Source of the DNA: Aphrophora alni
Lineage: Eukaryota; Arthropoda; Insecta; Hemiptera; Aphrophoridae
NCBI GenBank assembly: GCA_963513935.1
Contig: OY740768.1
Span: 41,720,368-41,784,367 of the forward strand
Reading direction: 5' to 3'
Length of the DNA: 64,000 bases
Each line of letters begins with the position of its first letter. The first letter of the stretch is position 1. A program made the translations under genes and the position numbers. The notes under the pieces were generated by a model. That model did no database searches, was not told the DNA's origin, and worked only from the letters and a program-made list of their open reading frames with translations. This document shows, piece after piece, positions 23,857 to 35,266 of this stretch.

Positions 23857-25506
23857 TGTAATACCTAAAAAAGGTTAATTTGAATAAAATATTTACTATA
23901 ATGGAAATCGTATTGAGTAGAGGGTAATAGAACGTAAGTCAAAAACATGACTTATGACTCTTAAGGTTAAAACAAAGTAAATTCAACTAGAATAGATTTC
24001 CAAACACAAGTAAATAATAATGTATAGATTTTAAGAAAATTTAGTTATAAGAAATTTAATAATTTTGTGTGTGAGTAAAATTATAAGAACGACGAAATGT
24101 GATTTGCGTAGTATTTGAACAGTACATTGAGTGAAATGCGAGATGATTTATCACAAAGTCAGCGGGAAATGAAAAAACAATCCTTGAAGCGAGCTATGTG
24201 AACCCTTGAGTACCGGAAGTGAGAATTCACCATGTGTTCTTATTTCAATCTTAGTTGGAATCTTGAGGTGGCAAGATGTGTTTAATTCAGTCTTAAGAAG
24301 GAGTTTCTAGGCTTTGTTAAAAATGTAATATAATTGATTTTCAGTCTCAAGTAGAGATTAGCAAAGTATAAAATGGTTAGAAAAGTGATAAAGAGTGTTT
24401 TCAATGACAATGTCGCGTGGTTAATAGACTTATAGATTCAGTGTAGATAATGGACAGACAAAGTGAGACAATTGGTATAAAGTTAATGACTGGACAGTTA
24501 ATACCAATACTTTAATGAACACTCGTGTTTGTAAGATTAATAATAAAAAGGGACAAAGAATTATTAATAAAAAACCAAAACATTATTTTAAGAGACTATG
24601 TTCTCTATATGCGAGTCTTAAACTGATCGTTTACCGCGTGGCGAAAATCGTGTGTTAAGATGAACATTTTTTTAAAAATCATAAACGCTATGAACTATTG
24701 TAAGAAAAACATTTCTAGAGTGTTGTGCGAATGTACAAAAAATGAACTTTCCTGAAAGCAACGATTCCAATAAACTGCAAGATACTGGACATCGGAACTA
24801 CTACCTTCGGACAATTTTTATAAAAAACTGGTGTCGTGGTATGTTAACCTTATGTTAACTTTAGATTAAGGAATTATATTGTTTTAATAATTTTTGCTAT
24901 ATATATGTTTGATCATTTAATCTTCTTGAAAATATTTCAAGATAAATAAATAAATAAAATAATGAAATATTCAATATTTAAAGTAAATCTCCTTCAGAGA
25001 TCTTTAAAGTAATTTAAATTTTTTTTTTTTTTTAAGTAATTTTTGTTGCAACATTTAAAGTAAAGATTTAAATTCATTGAATAAATGAATCAGTCTCCTT
25101 CTGAGACGATAAAAAGATAAAGTAAATTAACTAAGATAATATTCATATTTACTTTCACGATATGTTTAAATAATATGTTCTTGTATAAAAATATTTTGTC
25201 TATAATAAATGTATGTTATAATTTCAGTTTACACAAGAGTTATTCATTCAGTACCATAAAATCACTGTGAGTAGTACACTTTTAAAAGAATCCATGCCCG
25301 AGATCTTTATAATAAGTAAATTCATGTTTTTTCCAAATTGGTAAGTGTAATGCTTCCTGGCGCCCTTAATGCTGAGCAAGATATTAAACTCATTAAAATT
25401 ATAAGTTGAAAATAAAATAAAATAAAATTCATTTTTTTTCATTTTTCTATAAAAAAGTAATATTTATAATTAAAACCGTAAAAGGTGATAATTTATATTT
25501 ATTACA
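23857..25506 (+). mobile_element. Solo LTR, plus orientation
   Basis: It begins TGTAATACCTAAAAAAGG and ends TTATTACA, and is flanked by TGCT on both sides (23853-23856 and 25507-25510), a 4-bp target duplication. The beginning matches the sense-strand start of the 1525-bp LTRs at 50 and 57 kb (TGTAATACCAAAAATGG). The polyadenylation region (GTACACTTTTAAAAGAATCC...TCCTGGCGCCC) matches the 48.1-kb LTR on the opposite strand. No internal region is attached, so it is an LTR-LTR recombination product. Confidence 0.75.
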
Positions 25507-26118
25507 TGCTATGGCAAACTGACAAGCTGTGACAAATAAACTCAATCTCCAAATACATCCATAATGCTTTAAAAAATAAAATCATAAATTTGGAATATAA
25601 CAGTAAATAATAAAGTAAAATTCATATTTTAAATATATAGATTATTATAATGATAGTTCAAATGTAATAGCAATGTATAGACTATAGACAGAAGAAAATG
25701 ATTGAAATGTAAAAACAATATTCTTAACCCATATATTACTTACCTGTATATGAAATATAAATTAAGTTTGGTAATCTCAAAAATAAAAAAATCGACCTCT
25801 GTTTTTTGATTGGTCTTCAGATTTCATGGACTCAGAAAACTAAAAAAGTGATTTTCGCCATTCCATCCATTTGTCATTGTTGTTGTCTGTATATAAGGAT
25901 GATACTGGTCACAAAAATTATGATAGCAACACGAAATTTGGTTTAGAAGGTGTGCACATATAGAACGCTTTTGAAATTCAAAAAATCTAACTATAAATAT
26001 CAAAATGGCATCCATTTTAAACAGTTTTTGATCATATTTTGTGTGTTATTCAATTTATACCAACACTAAATTAGATATTGTTTACACTGATGACCGACGG
26101 TACTTGATAGAATTCCAT

Positions 26119-26196
26119 TTTAACAAATAAAACACAATTTTTCTTTTGTAAAATTATAGAATTTTACAAAAGAAAAATTGTGTTTTATTTGTTAAA
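26119..26196. repeat. Perfect 37-bp-arm palindrome with a 4-nt loop
   Basis: The arm TTTAACAAATAAAACACAAT continued by TTTTCTTTTGTAAAATT is followed by the loop ATAG and then its exact reverse complement. It contains no gene and has no flanking element. Confidence 0.9.
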
Positions 26197-26603
26197 TTAG
26201 ATAACAATTTGCAAATCTAAATTCTATATGTAATGGTAACAACCCTACCTTTATACAATGACAAATAATGAAGTTATTGTAAAAAATGTAATATTCGTAT
26301 AGTAAAGATCTGAAAGGGCCGAGTCATCGACATGAGTGTAGCGAAGGACTGCCAGCGCAAAGACAATGACATGTACGAACCGAGTGGAGACTGTTTACAC
26401 ATCTATGAGACTTGTTAGTGCCTAGTCGATGTGAAGAAAACACTAATATACTCATTTACGAGATTCAAAAAACCTGTGCAACAACTGTTTTAATTAAACA
26501 AATTTACCTTATACTGTATACTTGTTAAGACTCCTTGATCAACAAATACAATTTAACATTTCCTACAAGGCCCAAGAGACCAACTCTTGGGGATTACACA
26601 TAA

Positions 26604-27651
26604 CCCTTGCCACTCGAACACCGAACCTGGTTCGGGTCCGCTATTTATTGGTAGAGGTCGAACACCGAACCTAGTTCGGGTTTCTGTAATGCGTAGAATA
26701 TTATTGATCCAAAGATGTTTTACTGTTATCTGATTTGTGTGGATTGTGCTGCTATCGAACAGGAAGAGTTTGAACTATTTGAACATTTTGTTTCTGATAG
26801 TTTTTACAGTTTTATTTTCGTTTTGTACAGCTGAAGTTATGTCGAGATTGTCAGCTGTATGCTGTATTTGTTTACTGCGCAGTTGCGATCGCGATCGACT
26901 TTAGCGTTTGTATTATCTTCAGAAAAACTTTTATTATTGTAATTATTTACTTTTGAAACATGCTTATTTTTATGTAATGTGTATTTTAAGATGTGTATAA
27001 TCTATTGAACTGTCAGATTAAATTAGGAAGTCAAGCCTAATAACATAAATTGTGATCGATGTGGTGGAATGGTGTTTAGGTTATAGATTTTGTGTTTTGT
27101 AGTTATATTATAAATATCTTCAGATGGCTGTAGCAAGTAAAGTAAGTTTACAACATGAGGACATTAGTAATTTATTAGATACAGATTATATATCATCTAG
27201 TGATGAAGAGACAGAACTTCCAACGCCAGTTAACCTATATGTCCCAAACTCGGATGGTTTGGTATTAATTTTTTCATTTTTTTAATTATTTTTATTTTAG
27301 GGTTATCATTATATATTTTTAACTAAAACATTCACCAAATTTAAGAAATAATTAGTTTCAGTGCTTTAGAAATATATAACCTCCATAAAAAAAATGTTTT
27401 TCCCTAAATTTGCTGAAAAACTTGAATTTTTTTTTTTTTATGCATCATACTATAGTATATAAAAAAATATTTACTAACATTAAAATTCTTTTCATATAGA
27501 TTTCATAATGCCATACATGTTCTTGAACTAAAATAACATCTTAATTAATACTTTGTTGTCATGGAATCCAATTGCAAGCAATGTATGCTATGTGTGTTGA
27601 TATTTGCCTAAAATTAAATGCAAGCAGATAGGGAACAGAGATGGGAAAGGG
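26604..27651 (+). mobile_element. Internally deleted piggyBac-like element
   Basis: The left end CCCTTGCCACTCG (after ATAA, a mutated TTAA) and right end complement CCCTTTCCCATCT (before TTAA, 27652-27655) form imperfect TIRs. Sub-terminal GAACACCGAACCTRGTTCGG occurs twice (26617 and 26650). Inside are a transposase N-terminus and a possible Cys-rich C-terminal remnant (CKQCMLCV near 27575), with the catalytic core missing. Confidence 0.65.
27124..27284 (+). pseudogene. piggyBac-type transposase N-terminal fragment
   Basis: The ATG at 27124 opens about 50 codons. After a short basic/helical start come DISNLLDTDYISSSDEETEL and PTPVNLYVPNSDG. The acidic Ser/Asp/Glu-rich start is characteristic of piggyBac transposases, which begin with a disordered acidic region. 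The frame closes about 50 codons in and no DDD catalytic region follows. Its position between piggyBac-like termini supports the call. Confidence 0.55.
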
Positions 27652-27799
27652 TTAAAGAGTTTCCTTATATTACATTGTATGATGGGACTGGGTAAGTACC
27701 ATGATCGAGGACATTAACTTGTTTTATTGTAATATCTATAATTCTAATTTTAAAAAAAACAAATCAATAAGATATCCAGTTTGAGAACTGTTTACTCAC

Positions 27800-27872
27800 G
27801 ATATTTCAGAAGCAGGCTCTGAGTACACAAGGACAGCATTGGAAGGACATTCCAGTAATTTCATCAAACATT
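27800..27872 (-). CDS. Exon 3 of putative kleisin
   Basis: The exon is 73 nt, bounded by CTTTACAG and ATATC/GTGAGT. In the only frame open throughout it reads CLMKLLECPSNAVLVYSEPA then SEI. It continues the helix begun in exon 2 (QANDLLECLMKLLE) and then leaves the globular domain. Phases are 2 nt in and 2 nt out, which fit exon 2 and exon 4 exactly. A piggyBac remnant ends about 150 bp downstream in the intron. Confidence 0.85.
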
Positions 27873-28549
27873 CTGTAAAGGTTTAAAATTTAATGGATTA
27901 TTTAAAATTAAACATCAATAATAATTAACAAATAAAATGAAATAATTATATGGCAAAATTAATGCTTTTTAACTATGTGGGAAGTTTATCACCAACGTTT
28001 CAAACAATTTTAAACTCCCTTCATTCATATTGCCATGTTGATAAGTCAATCGATTAAATAAATCAATATAGAATCGTAAAAATTAATAAATTTCCCTATC
28101 TCTCAAAGTCAGTGAAGGTAACTTTGCACATAGAATTGACTGTATGTAAAACATAATTACTACTTCTTACTTTAATGAGTACGGTAGCTTAATATTTGTA
28201 TCCTTTTGTGTAATTAAAATTTTAACTGGATTATCTGACTGTATGTAGTACAGAATAACTACCAATTATTCTCACATTAAAAAAAAATAGAAAATAGTAT
28301 TCTTGTTCCTAATTTTTAACTCTCTTTAATCAAAATTTTCCAGTTTATTACTATCCCAAAATATTCAGAATAGAGTAAATATGGTAAACAGTAACCATAA
28401 TAAAATTTGATCTCTGTTTGTCTCTGATCGTCACATTTTATGACAAACATAAGGAATCCAAAAAAATGAGTTCCACAAGCCGTTTGTCTGTCATTGTCAT
28501 AATTTGTATATATATGATACTCGGAAAGAACAGAAACAGAATAGCATTA

Positions 28550-28790
28550 GTACAGAAAAGGGTGTACTCTTTGAGAACCTAATGTATATCGTACAGTACC
28601 GAAAGTTGCAGTTTTGGTCACAGCAGGAGTAGTCCCTATTGACCTCCTACTAACAAAGAGAATATTGACAAGAGAGAAAGTCATGATAGAAAAAGGCAAG
28701 TGTCAAAAGAGAAGTAAAAGCCTCAACAATTGAAAATATGGTGCAACAACATTGAACAAACTCCCTCACTCACCCACCTCCAAAACTAAA
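28550..28790 (+). pseudogene. Non-LTR retrotransposon ORF2 fragment, between RT and C-terminus
   Basis: In one plus-strand frame the sequence reads PKVAVLVTAGVVPIDLLLTK followed by a basic stretch. This matches the segment of R1/Jockey-type ORF2 proteins after the RT thumb (STEALLVIAGVIPIDLLA type). The preceding QKRVYSLRT belongs to the same motif in another frame. Only about 60 codons survive, with a stop downstream. Confidence 0.65.
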
Positions 28791-28904
28791 TAAAAACTAA
28801 TCAAAACTAATAGTCACAAAAAATGTCAGTTCAGTAGTTGTCAATCAAAAAGTTAACATGTACCATTGACGCCCTCTTTGAAAAAATATTTATATACTTA
28901 AATA

Positions 28905-29345
28905 AGGGCCTAAATTTGCTTCGCTTGTACTACAAACATGTCCTCAGCTTAAATTGTATTTGATTAAAATAGAGTTTATAATGCAAGTTCGAGGTTAATT
29001 TTTTTGCTTTTTCTCCAATATTCCTTAACAGTCATTTTTTTACTTGCAATATTTTCACACGAATTTGGGTCATTTATCTTTATATTGCTTTACAATGTGA
29101 ACAAAATCTGTAGAAATTAGATTTTAAAACAACCCTATGGCTAATTATTTGGTTTTTTACCAATAACTCACGAAACTGCATTTATTTAGAAATAGCAACC
29201 AATACTATATTTTGAACATTTTAGCAAAATTTTATCATAATTGTTTAAAGCCGATTTCTTATAGCAGCTACCCCCAAATTTAGAATTTGGACATCATTAA
29301 AAAAAACCACTTTTAATCAATTTTTTGACCCGTCAGAATTTTCTT
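28905..29345 (+). repeat. Dispersed repeat, copy 2 (first at 20240-20860)
   Basis: The better-preserved copy, with GTTTATAATGCAAGTTCGAGG, TTTTACTTGCAATATTTTCAC, TTTTAAAACAACCCTATGGC and a TTTTGACCCGTCAGAATTTT end. It looks like the non-coding part of a widespread insect repeat. No protein was found. Confidence 0.55.
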
Positions 29346-30091
29346 TATACTATCGTTTATGTGAGAAACTAAAAGCAAGGAAGACGAAGATGGATGGGAG
29401 GTGAGCTACAAGACTTATTAAGAATTTGTCAGAATGGGCTGACACAGGAAAGTAAATTTAAATTTTACAGGGCATAGATTACTTTTGAAAAATAATAAGA
29501 TCTAGAAAGAGCCAAAAGTGTAATAATTCTTGTAGTCCTGATAATGCCTTATACACGTTCTATTGACTGTGTGAAATTATTGAAATACAAATAATATTGA
29601 AAAGTGCTATGGGTTAATTTAATCCTGATAACATTGATGATATTATACAGTGCTGATAACTGGCACTATGTCGCAGATAAATTAAGACAACCCTATGGAA
29701 AAAACAAGCAAGAAGCTATAATCACGAAATGCCACAACAGAATCAAGTAGATATATGATAAATCCAAGCAAGCACCACAGCATCCTCTTGAAGGAATGTA
29801 AAAACTGTACCCCTAGTTGGATCATATTCCTGATATGAGGTTGTTTTTCATGTATTAAAAATGTCATGTACCCCCACAGATGACTATGTGAAGCCTTCTA
29901 AAAAGCCTTCTATACACGACTATGTTTATTCACTACCTAAAAAATTTATAGATACTGACCAAAAAAAAAAATATATAGAAAATTAAAATTTGATTTGTGG
30001 TTTTCTTGTATACAGGGTTATTATAAAAGAATGGTGAGATTGTAACAATTAAAATATTAGGGGACAAGTGATTTGAAATGATTATTTTATT

Positions 30092-30109
30092 AATAAAGTT
30101 GGGCGTCAT
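30092..30109 (-). promoter_or_regulatory. Primer-binding-site-like sequence
   Basis: Minus-strand ATGACGCCCAACTTTATT directly follows the LTR end at 30112, paralleling 12440-12457. Partial match to a tRNA-Lys primer site. Confidence 0.35.
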
Positions 30110-30202
30110 TTTGTAATAATTTATTACAAAAAATAAAAAATTTAATTATAATTTTTTTAATTCTTGAAGAGATACAATCTTGTTGAGCACTGTGGTGAAA
30201 TT

Positions 30203-30496
30203 CACAATAATATTTCAAATTTGCCCTTAACCACAATCACTAGAAACTTAATAAAACACAATTATCTGGTTAATTGTTCTTTATTAATTATTTCCACTTA
30301 ATGCCCTGATGTACATTTCGATAACATGGTTATCATCATCGGAGGGTCTTGCTTATAAACTAAATCTAACCTTACATAATATATCTACTAATTTTTTAGC
30401 AGACCACCAGATAATTTATTTGGTAAAACACCAGATAATTGTGTTTTATTAAGTTTCTAGTGATTGTGGTTAGGGGCAAATTCGAATTATTATCTT
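30203..30496. mobile_element. Fold-back element with 55-bp inverted repeats
   Basis: Arms 30216-30270 and 30430-30483 are near-perfect complements (CAAATTTGCCCTTAACCAC... and AACACAATTATCTGGT). Weaker pairing extends to about 30203 and 30496. The interior holds a hammerhead-like motif, suggesting a Penelope-like origin with inverted terminal copies. Confidence 0.75.
30304..30346 (-). ncRNA. Hammerhead ribozyme-like motif
   Basis: Minus strand: CCCT (stem I), CCGATGA (one change from CTGATGA), an extra T, GATAAC-CAT-GTTATC (stem II, 6 bp), GAAA, TG-TA-CA (stem III with the preceding A pairing the next T), C at the predicted cleavage site, AGGG closing stem I. The layout is the same as the 10.92-kb motif, but with different helix sequences. 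Confidence 0.45.
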
Positions 30497-31013
30497 GAAG
30501 AGAGTGTAAAATATTTCTGAGGTCGTAAGTTCTTTTGAAAAAAGTGTACTTAGTAGAATATTGAATAAAGTACAGAATCCTTTTTATTCTGAAATGTACA
30601 TTTTATTTTTTAATGTATACAACATCAGAATACATATAAATCAAATAATATCTGTAAAAATGAAATTACATATTATAACATCCTATATATTTAATTAATC
30701 AAAAAAATATGTTCATTAAAATTTAATTTATTAATATTATTTATGGTTGCAACCTACTTTTAAATAAATTTTTTTATATATTGAGAAGTTAATACTCTTT
30801 TTACTTTATATAATTAATTTCATAAAATCTTTATTTATTTTTTAAATTAAAATCATCAAAGTCATAACTTTAAACAAAGAAAATCTTTTACTTATAAAAG
30901 ATTTTGAAAATTACACTTGAATAACATATCATCTCTGCTTACAAGTAACATGAGACAATTCTATAAACACAATATTAAAATTTCAATAACAATCACAAGT
31001 TTCAAATTAATTA

Positions 31014-31449
31014 CAGTAGACTTTCATAAATCCGGACTATTGTGGCAGACGGCCGGTCTGGATTCCGAAAAATCCGGATTTCCCGAAGTCGGAGATAAGT
31101 CAGCCGCGGGGCCGATACGAGCGGTGATAATCTGCACATACAATCGCTACCGGCCCATGCCGATACCCAACGACACTTGTTATACTCTGACACATTAACT
31201 AATGGTACTGTAACTGTAATGTACATAATACAGTAACTGGACTGTAATTAAGTAAAACACAGGGTAGGGTGTGTCAATTACCTCAGTCATGCGGAAATGT
31301 CCACTGCTCGTGAATCATTACAAAATACGTCATTCATGCAATGCGGAAGATCGCGTAAAAATTGAAGGCGCTAAAGCGGCAAATTGTTATTTAAAAAATT
31401 TTACCGTCCGGTCTGGATTTTCGTGATCCGAATTTATGAGAGTCTACTG
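31014..31449. mobile_element. Short Tigger-type MITE
   Basis: Ends CAGTAGACTTTCATAAATCC and complement (CAGTAGACTCTCATAAATTC) are flanked by TA. The 12.9-kb sibling of the surrounding LTR shows the empty site (TTAATTATATTTTTTAG), which confirms the boundaries. No transposase coding sequence. Confidence 0.9.
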
Positions 31450-32409
31450 TATACATTTTAGTTTATATGAAGAATAAATAGTTTAGGAAGTTATACCAGA
31501 CATGCATTAAAATTTTGGATAAAACTTTTAATTAAAAGCACATCTTTTCCAGGATGAAGTCACATGGCGTCCTTTTACTGAAATCACGTCTTCCGTTTTA
31601 AAATCAACTTTTTTAGTTTTCAAGTTCACTTATAAGAACGTATCAATTGTTTACTTCATTATTAATTCAAAACATTCTATTAAAACTGTTTGGTTTTTAT
31701 TTAAAACACAAATAGTTAGTCTTTTTTGTACACGTTTTCCGGGTTACGTGATGCACATTGTCCATTGCACAATATTACCAAGTCATTACTTTTCACTTTT
31801 GAAAGTTTATTTTTAACCAACAGAAACAAATTCACATTATTTTATAACAGTACTTGTAAAACAACTCTTAGTTTCTCAAGAAAACACTTTCTTTCTATAT
31901 TTCCATTTTGTTTCGATGAACATATCTATTGACTGAGCGTGCTATCCCTTTCAAGGTTCAATAGGGACTGCTTTCTTCCGGTTTAGGCGGTTAGCGATAA
32001 ATTTCATTCTTTGTCTACAAAACGTTTACACTGCAATTTTCTTATGATTAAGTTTATAACTGTTTTAAATATTAACATACATACAATAAATTTCTCCGAT
32101 CATTTTGTACTAATTATTTTATTTATTTATTGATTTTTTATTGATTTTATTCAAAAAACAAAATACGTTTCCTGTTTGATGCATTGAGTCCAACATATAC
32201 CCCATTCTATTTAGGATCACTAAACTGAAAATGTACACTATTACAGGATTTTGAACATGATTTAAATGAAAACAAAATTACTTACTACTGATGTTTATTT
32301 ATTTAAATCATCGTCTGAAACAGTTTTTTTACATAACTAATAAATTTCAATACATGCGCCATTAGACAATCGCCAAATGTCCAATTGATAATAAAGTTAT
32401 GCCCAAACG

Positions 32410-33238
32410 TTAGTTGACATGTCTTTGAATCCTGTTCCTTAAGTGATTTAGGTCACGAATGTTTTCTGTATAAACAAAGTTTTTGATGTACCTCCACAAG
32501 AATAAATCACAAGGTGTCAGGTAAATAAAGTTGTTGAATGTTTTTGAGTTCATCCCGCTGAGGAAAACAATAATTGATTAACATAGCGAGATACACAATT
32601 CCTACAATTGTCTTTACAGCAAAGAAGAAAGGCCCTATCAGACGGTTTTTCAACACCACACACCAAACATTATTTTTAGGCAAGTAATGTATTTTCTCAA
32701 ACATTTTATGTGAGTTTTTAGATCCCCATATGCGTGAATTGTGTCTGTTAACAGACCCATTGATATGGAATGTAGCTTCGTCTGAAAAAATTATATCATC
32801 TAATAATGATTGGTTTTCATCAATCTTGTTCAACATTTCAACAGCGAAATTAAAATGCTTTGCACCATCATCAGGTTTCAATTCCACCAATAGCTGGATT
32901 TTATATCCGTGTAATTTTAGTCATTTGTGTAAAACTTTGTGGATTGTTGTTTTTGGAATAACTAACTCTAAGCTTCGTCGAGGTATTGACTTCTTAGGAC
33001 TTCTGATTGCAGATTGTCTAATAAATTCAACTTTTTCGTCTGATACACTTGGCCTGCCAGATGATTTCTGTTTTAGAACTGATCCAATTTCATCGAATTG
33101 TTTGAATCAACATCGTATGTTATTTTCATGTGGTGGATCTTTCCTGTATCCGCGTCAAAATGTACGTTGCACTGAAATTAAAGACTTGAATTCAGCCAGC
33201 AACTAAACACACTTTGATTTTTCTTTATTAGAGAACAT
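32410..33238 (-). pseudogene. mariner-like transposase with HTH domain, four stops and a core deletion
   Basis: From an ATG at 33238 one frame runs to about 32510. It shows an insect-type helix-turn-helix (YRKDPPHENNIRC, KSSGRPSVSDEKVEFIRQSA, IRSPKKSIPRRSLEL), a linker (KLHGYKIQLLVELKPDDGAK) and the first catalytic Asp in IIFSDEATFHINGSVNRHN. After INYCFPQRDELKNIQQLYL the segment with the second Asp is deleted. The reading resumes in another frame with LTPCDLFLWRYIKN, which holds the third acidic residue. Four in-frame stops lie at 33203-33205, 33155-33157, 33107-33109 and 32921-32923. Three fall where Trp is expected and one where Arg is expected. Function of the family: cut-and-paste transposition. 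Confidence 0.85.
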
Positions 33239-33442
33239 AATAACACACTCCGCACAGAACACTCTAGAAAACACAAAACACGCTAACACAACAATGCAAG
33301 AACTAATTTTGAGGTTAAAAAAGCTGCTAAACAAACTTTTGGGTTATGGGCTATCAGTGATACCAATACAACACCACACAATTTCTCTACTGTCTCCGTA
33401 TGAATTAATGAAATCCCACCATTCCTTTATGATAACCCTGTA

Positions 33443-35201
33443 CTATATTGAAAACACTTATTGATATTTATAATACTCCTTAGATAAATTTTAAAATCTG
33501 AAAGTTTTTGCTCAAAGCCTTTTTCACATATTTAAAGTTTTGGGTCTTACAAAAATAATGGATGTGGCAATACATGTTAATTTCGACATGTGGTAAAAAC
33601 TAATGTCAATTTCGAATGTAGTGCCTAAAAAGAGTTTTTTAATACAATTTTTTTTTTAATATATGTTTATATTTGGATTTTTGGTGATCAAGTACATTTA
33701 AACATGAAAATACTAAGGAATCCAAAATACATAAACATTAATAGTATAAACATTCATAAAAAAAAGACAAATTTGATTTTAGGACTACACATATTGGCAT
33801 ACCTCTGAAGAGATTTTAACTAAACTACTCATTCTCTTTGACACCTACACTGCAATAAAATTCAAAATGTCGAGTTAATTTGACTTAGGATAATCTATGC
33901 CAAATATTATTCACTCAATTTTTCATCCCAACCCCAACAGATTATATCTTTGTAAATCCGCAAATCCACTAGCCTATATTTCAAAATTTTGAATTAACTA
34001 CATCACAAAAATGCATGACAACAATATTAAAGATACAGACATACATAAATCCAAAATGATCTATAGTCTAATTGTTTCTAAAAATTGAAAATATTGAAAA
34101 CCATCATAATTTTGGTACCATCACAATACTTTTCTTGTTACTTAATTGGAAAGTTACATATGATATACTTTGTATGAACATCAATAACACAAAATATTTA
34201 AGGTAAATATAGAGTGTGAAAAAAAAGTAGTAGCAAGGGAAGAAAAGGAGGTGAAAATGGAAATAAGTATTATATATGATAAATTAGTCTCAATGATAAT
34301 AAGCAAAATATGATTAGTATTTATTTTAAATAAAAGTAGTACCAAAAAAATATGGAATTATCAAGTGTCTGTAAACAAGTAGAACAATATACAAAGTTTG
34401 TTGTCTATAAAGTATCCGGTCTGAATTTTTTTCCACGGAAAAAATATTAAACATGGGGATGACCTCAGGTAGGGAAATGGGGGTACCTCTTCAGCATGCG
34501 TCAATATTTCCCTGACCACATAGAGTATTAGTCGTTAGCAGTCAACCTATGAATGAGAGAGTATATTCTGTGGCTATTGTATTTTCATTTTGGTGAAATC
34601 ATATTGCTTTCAGGAACATTATCAGTTTGGGGTCAGCCAAATATCACAAGGAACAGATATTATTTATATTTTCTTGAATTTTTAACCCTGAGATTAATTT
34701 TTTAGTGATGTAAAAATAAATGTTAGTATTGAATAAACAAAAATGTAACTAAATTTTCATTTCATAAATTGTATTGTACATTTATAATGATTTTAATATT
34801 ACAGTATGATATCTACTTGCGCATGCTCATGTCAAAGTTGTTTTATTTAAAATTGGTATCAAGTGATTTCTTGGTAAGATATGCAAAGAAAATAATTTTA
34901 ATAACTAACCAAAAATTGGATTGTAATATTTTATTATACTTTCAATTCAATTTTTGACAAATTACTCATTTGTATTATACTCGTACAAGTACAAACAATA
35001 ATATAATTAGAAATCCATATAAATCATGGGCATGGGCCAAAACATAAAACAATATTCACAAACATAATTTAGAAAACAAATAAGTGATGTAACGTTTCAC
35101 ATTTATTGGTGAATAAAGTTCAGGTAGATTATATATACTTATATCAGAAGATGAAAAATGAGATCAGAGGAGTGGTTACTTTTGGTTGCGTATATGGTCT
35201 G

Positions 35202-35266
<65 letters not shown>

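Larger units (their letters stand above)
30112..31681 (-). mobile_element. Diverged LTR fragment with two nested insertions
   Basis: Homologous to 12459-13225. At 30500-30545 it preserves CTGAGGTCGTAAGTTCTTTT and AAGTGTACTT, matching CTCAGGGTCGCAAGTCCTTTT and AAGTGTACTT of the young LTRs at 50 and 57 kb. This places it in the same superfamily. Interruptions are the fold-back at 30203-30496 and the Tigger element at 31014-31449. Confidence 0.55.
30013..33440 (-). mobile_element. Tc1/mariner-superfamily element carrying later insertions
   Basis: TIRs CAGGGTTATTATAAAAGAAT (left) and complement of the right end CAGGGTTATCATAAAGGAAT are flanked by TA (30011-30012, 33441-33442). The transposase relic occupies 32410-33238 on the minus strand. 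The 3.4-kb length, against about 1.3 kb usual for such elements, is explained by an LTR fragment (from 30112), itself holding a fold-back element and a Tigger element. Confidence 0.75.

Noticed and set aside
25741..25772. Possible extra kleisin exon (acceptor-like TTTGAG and a strong CAG/GTAAGT donor)
   Set aside because: Its phase fits neither exon 3 nor exon 4, while exons 3 and 4 join directly in frame. Treated as an isolated donor-like string.
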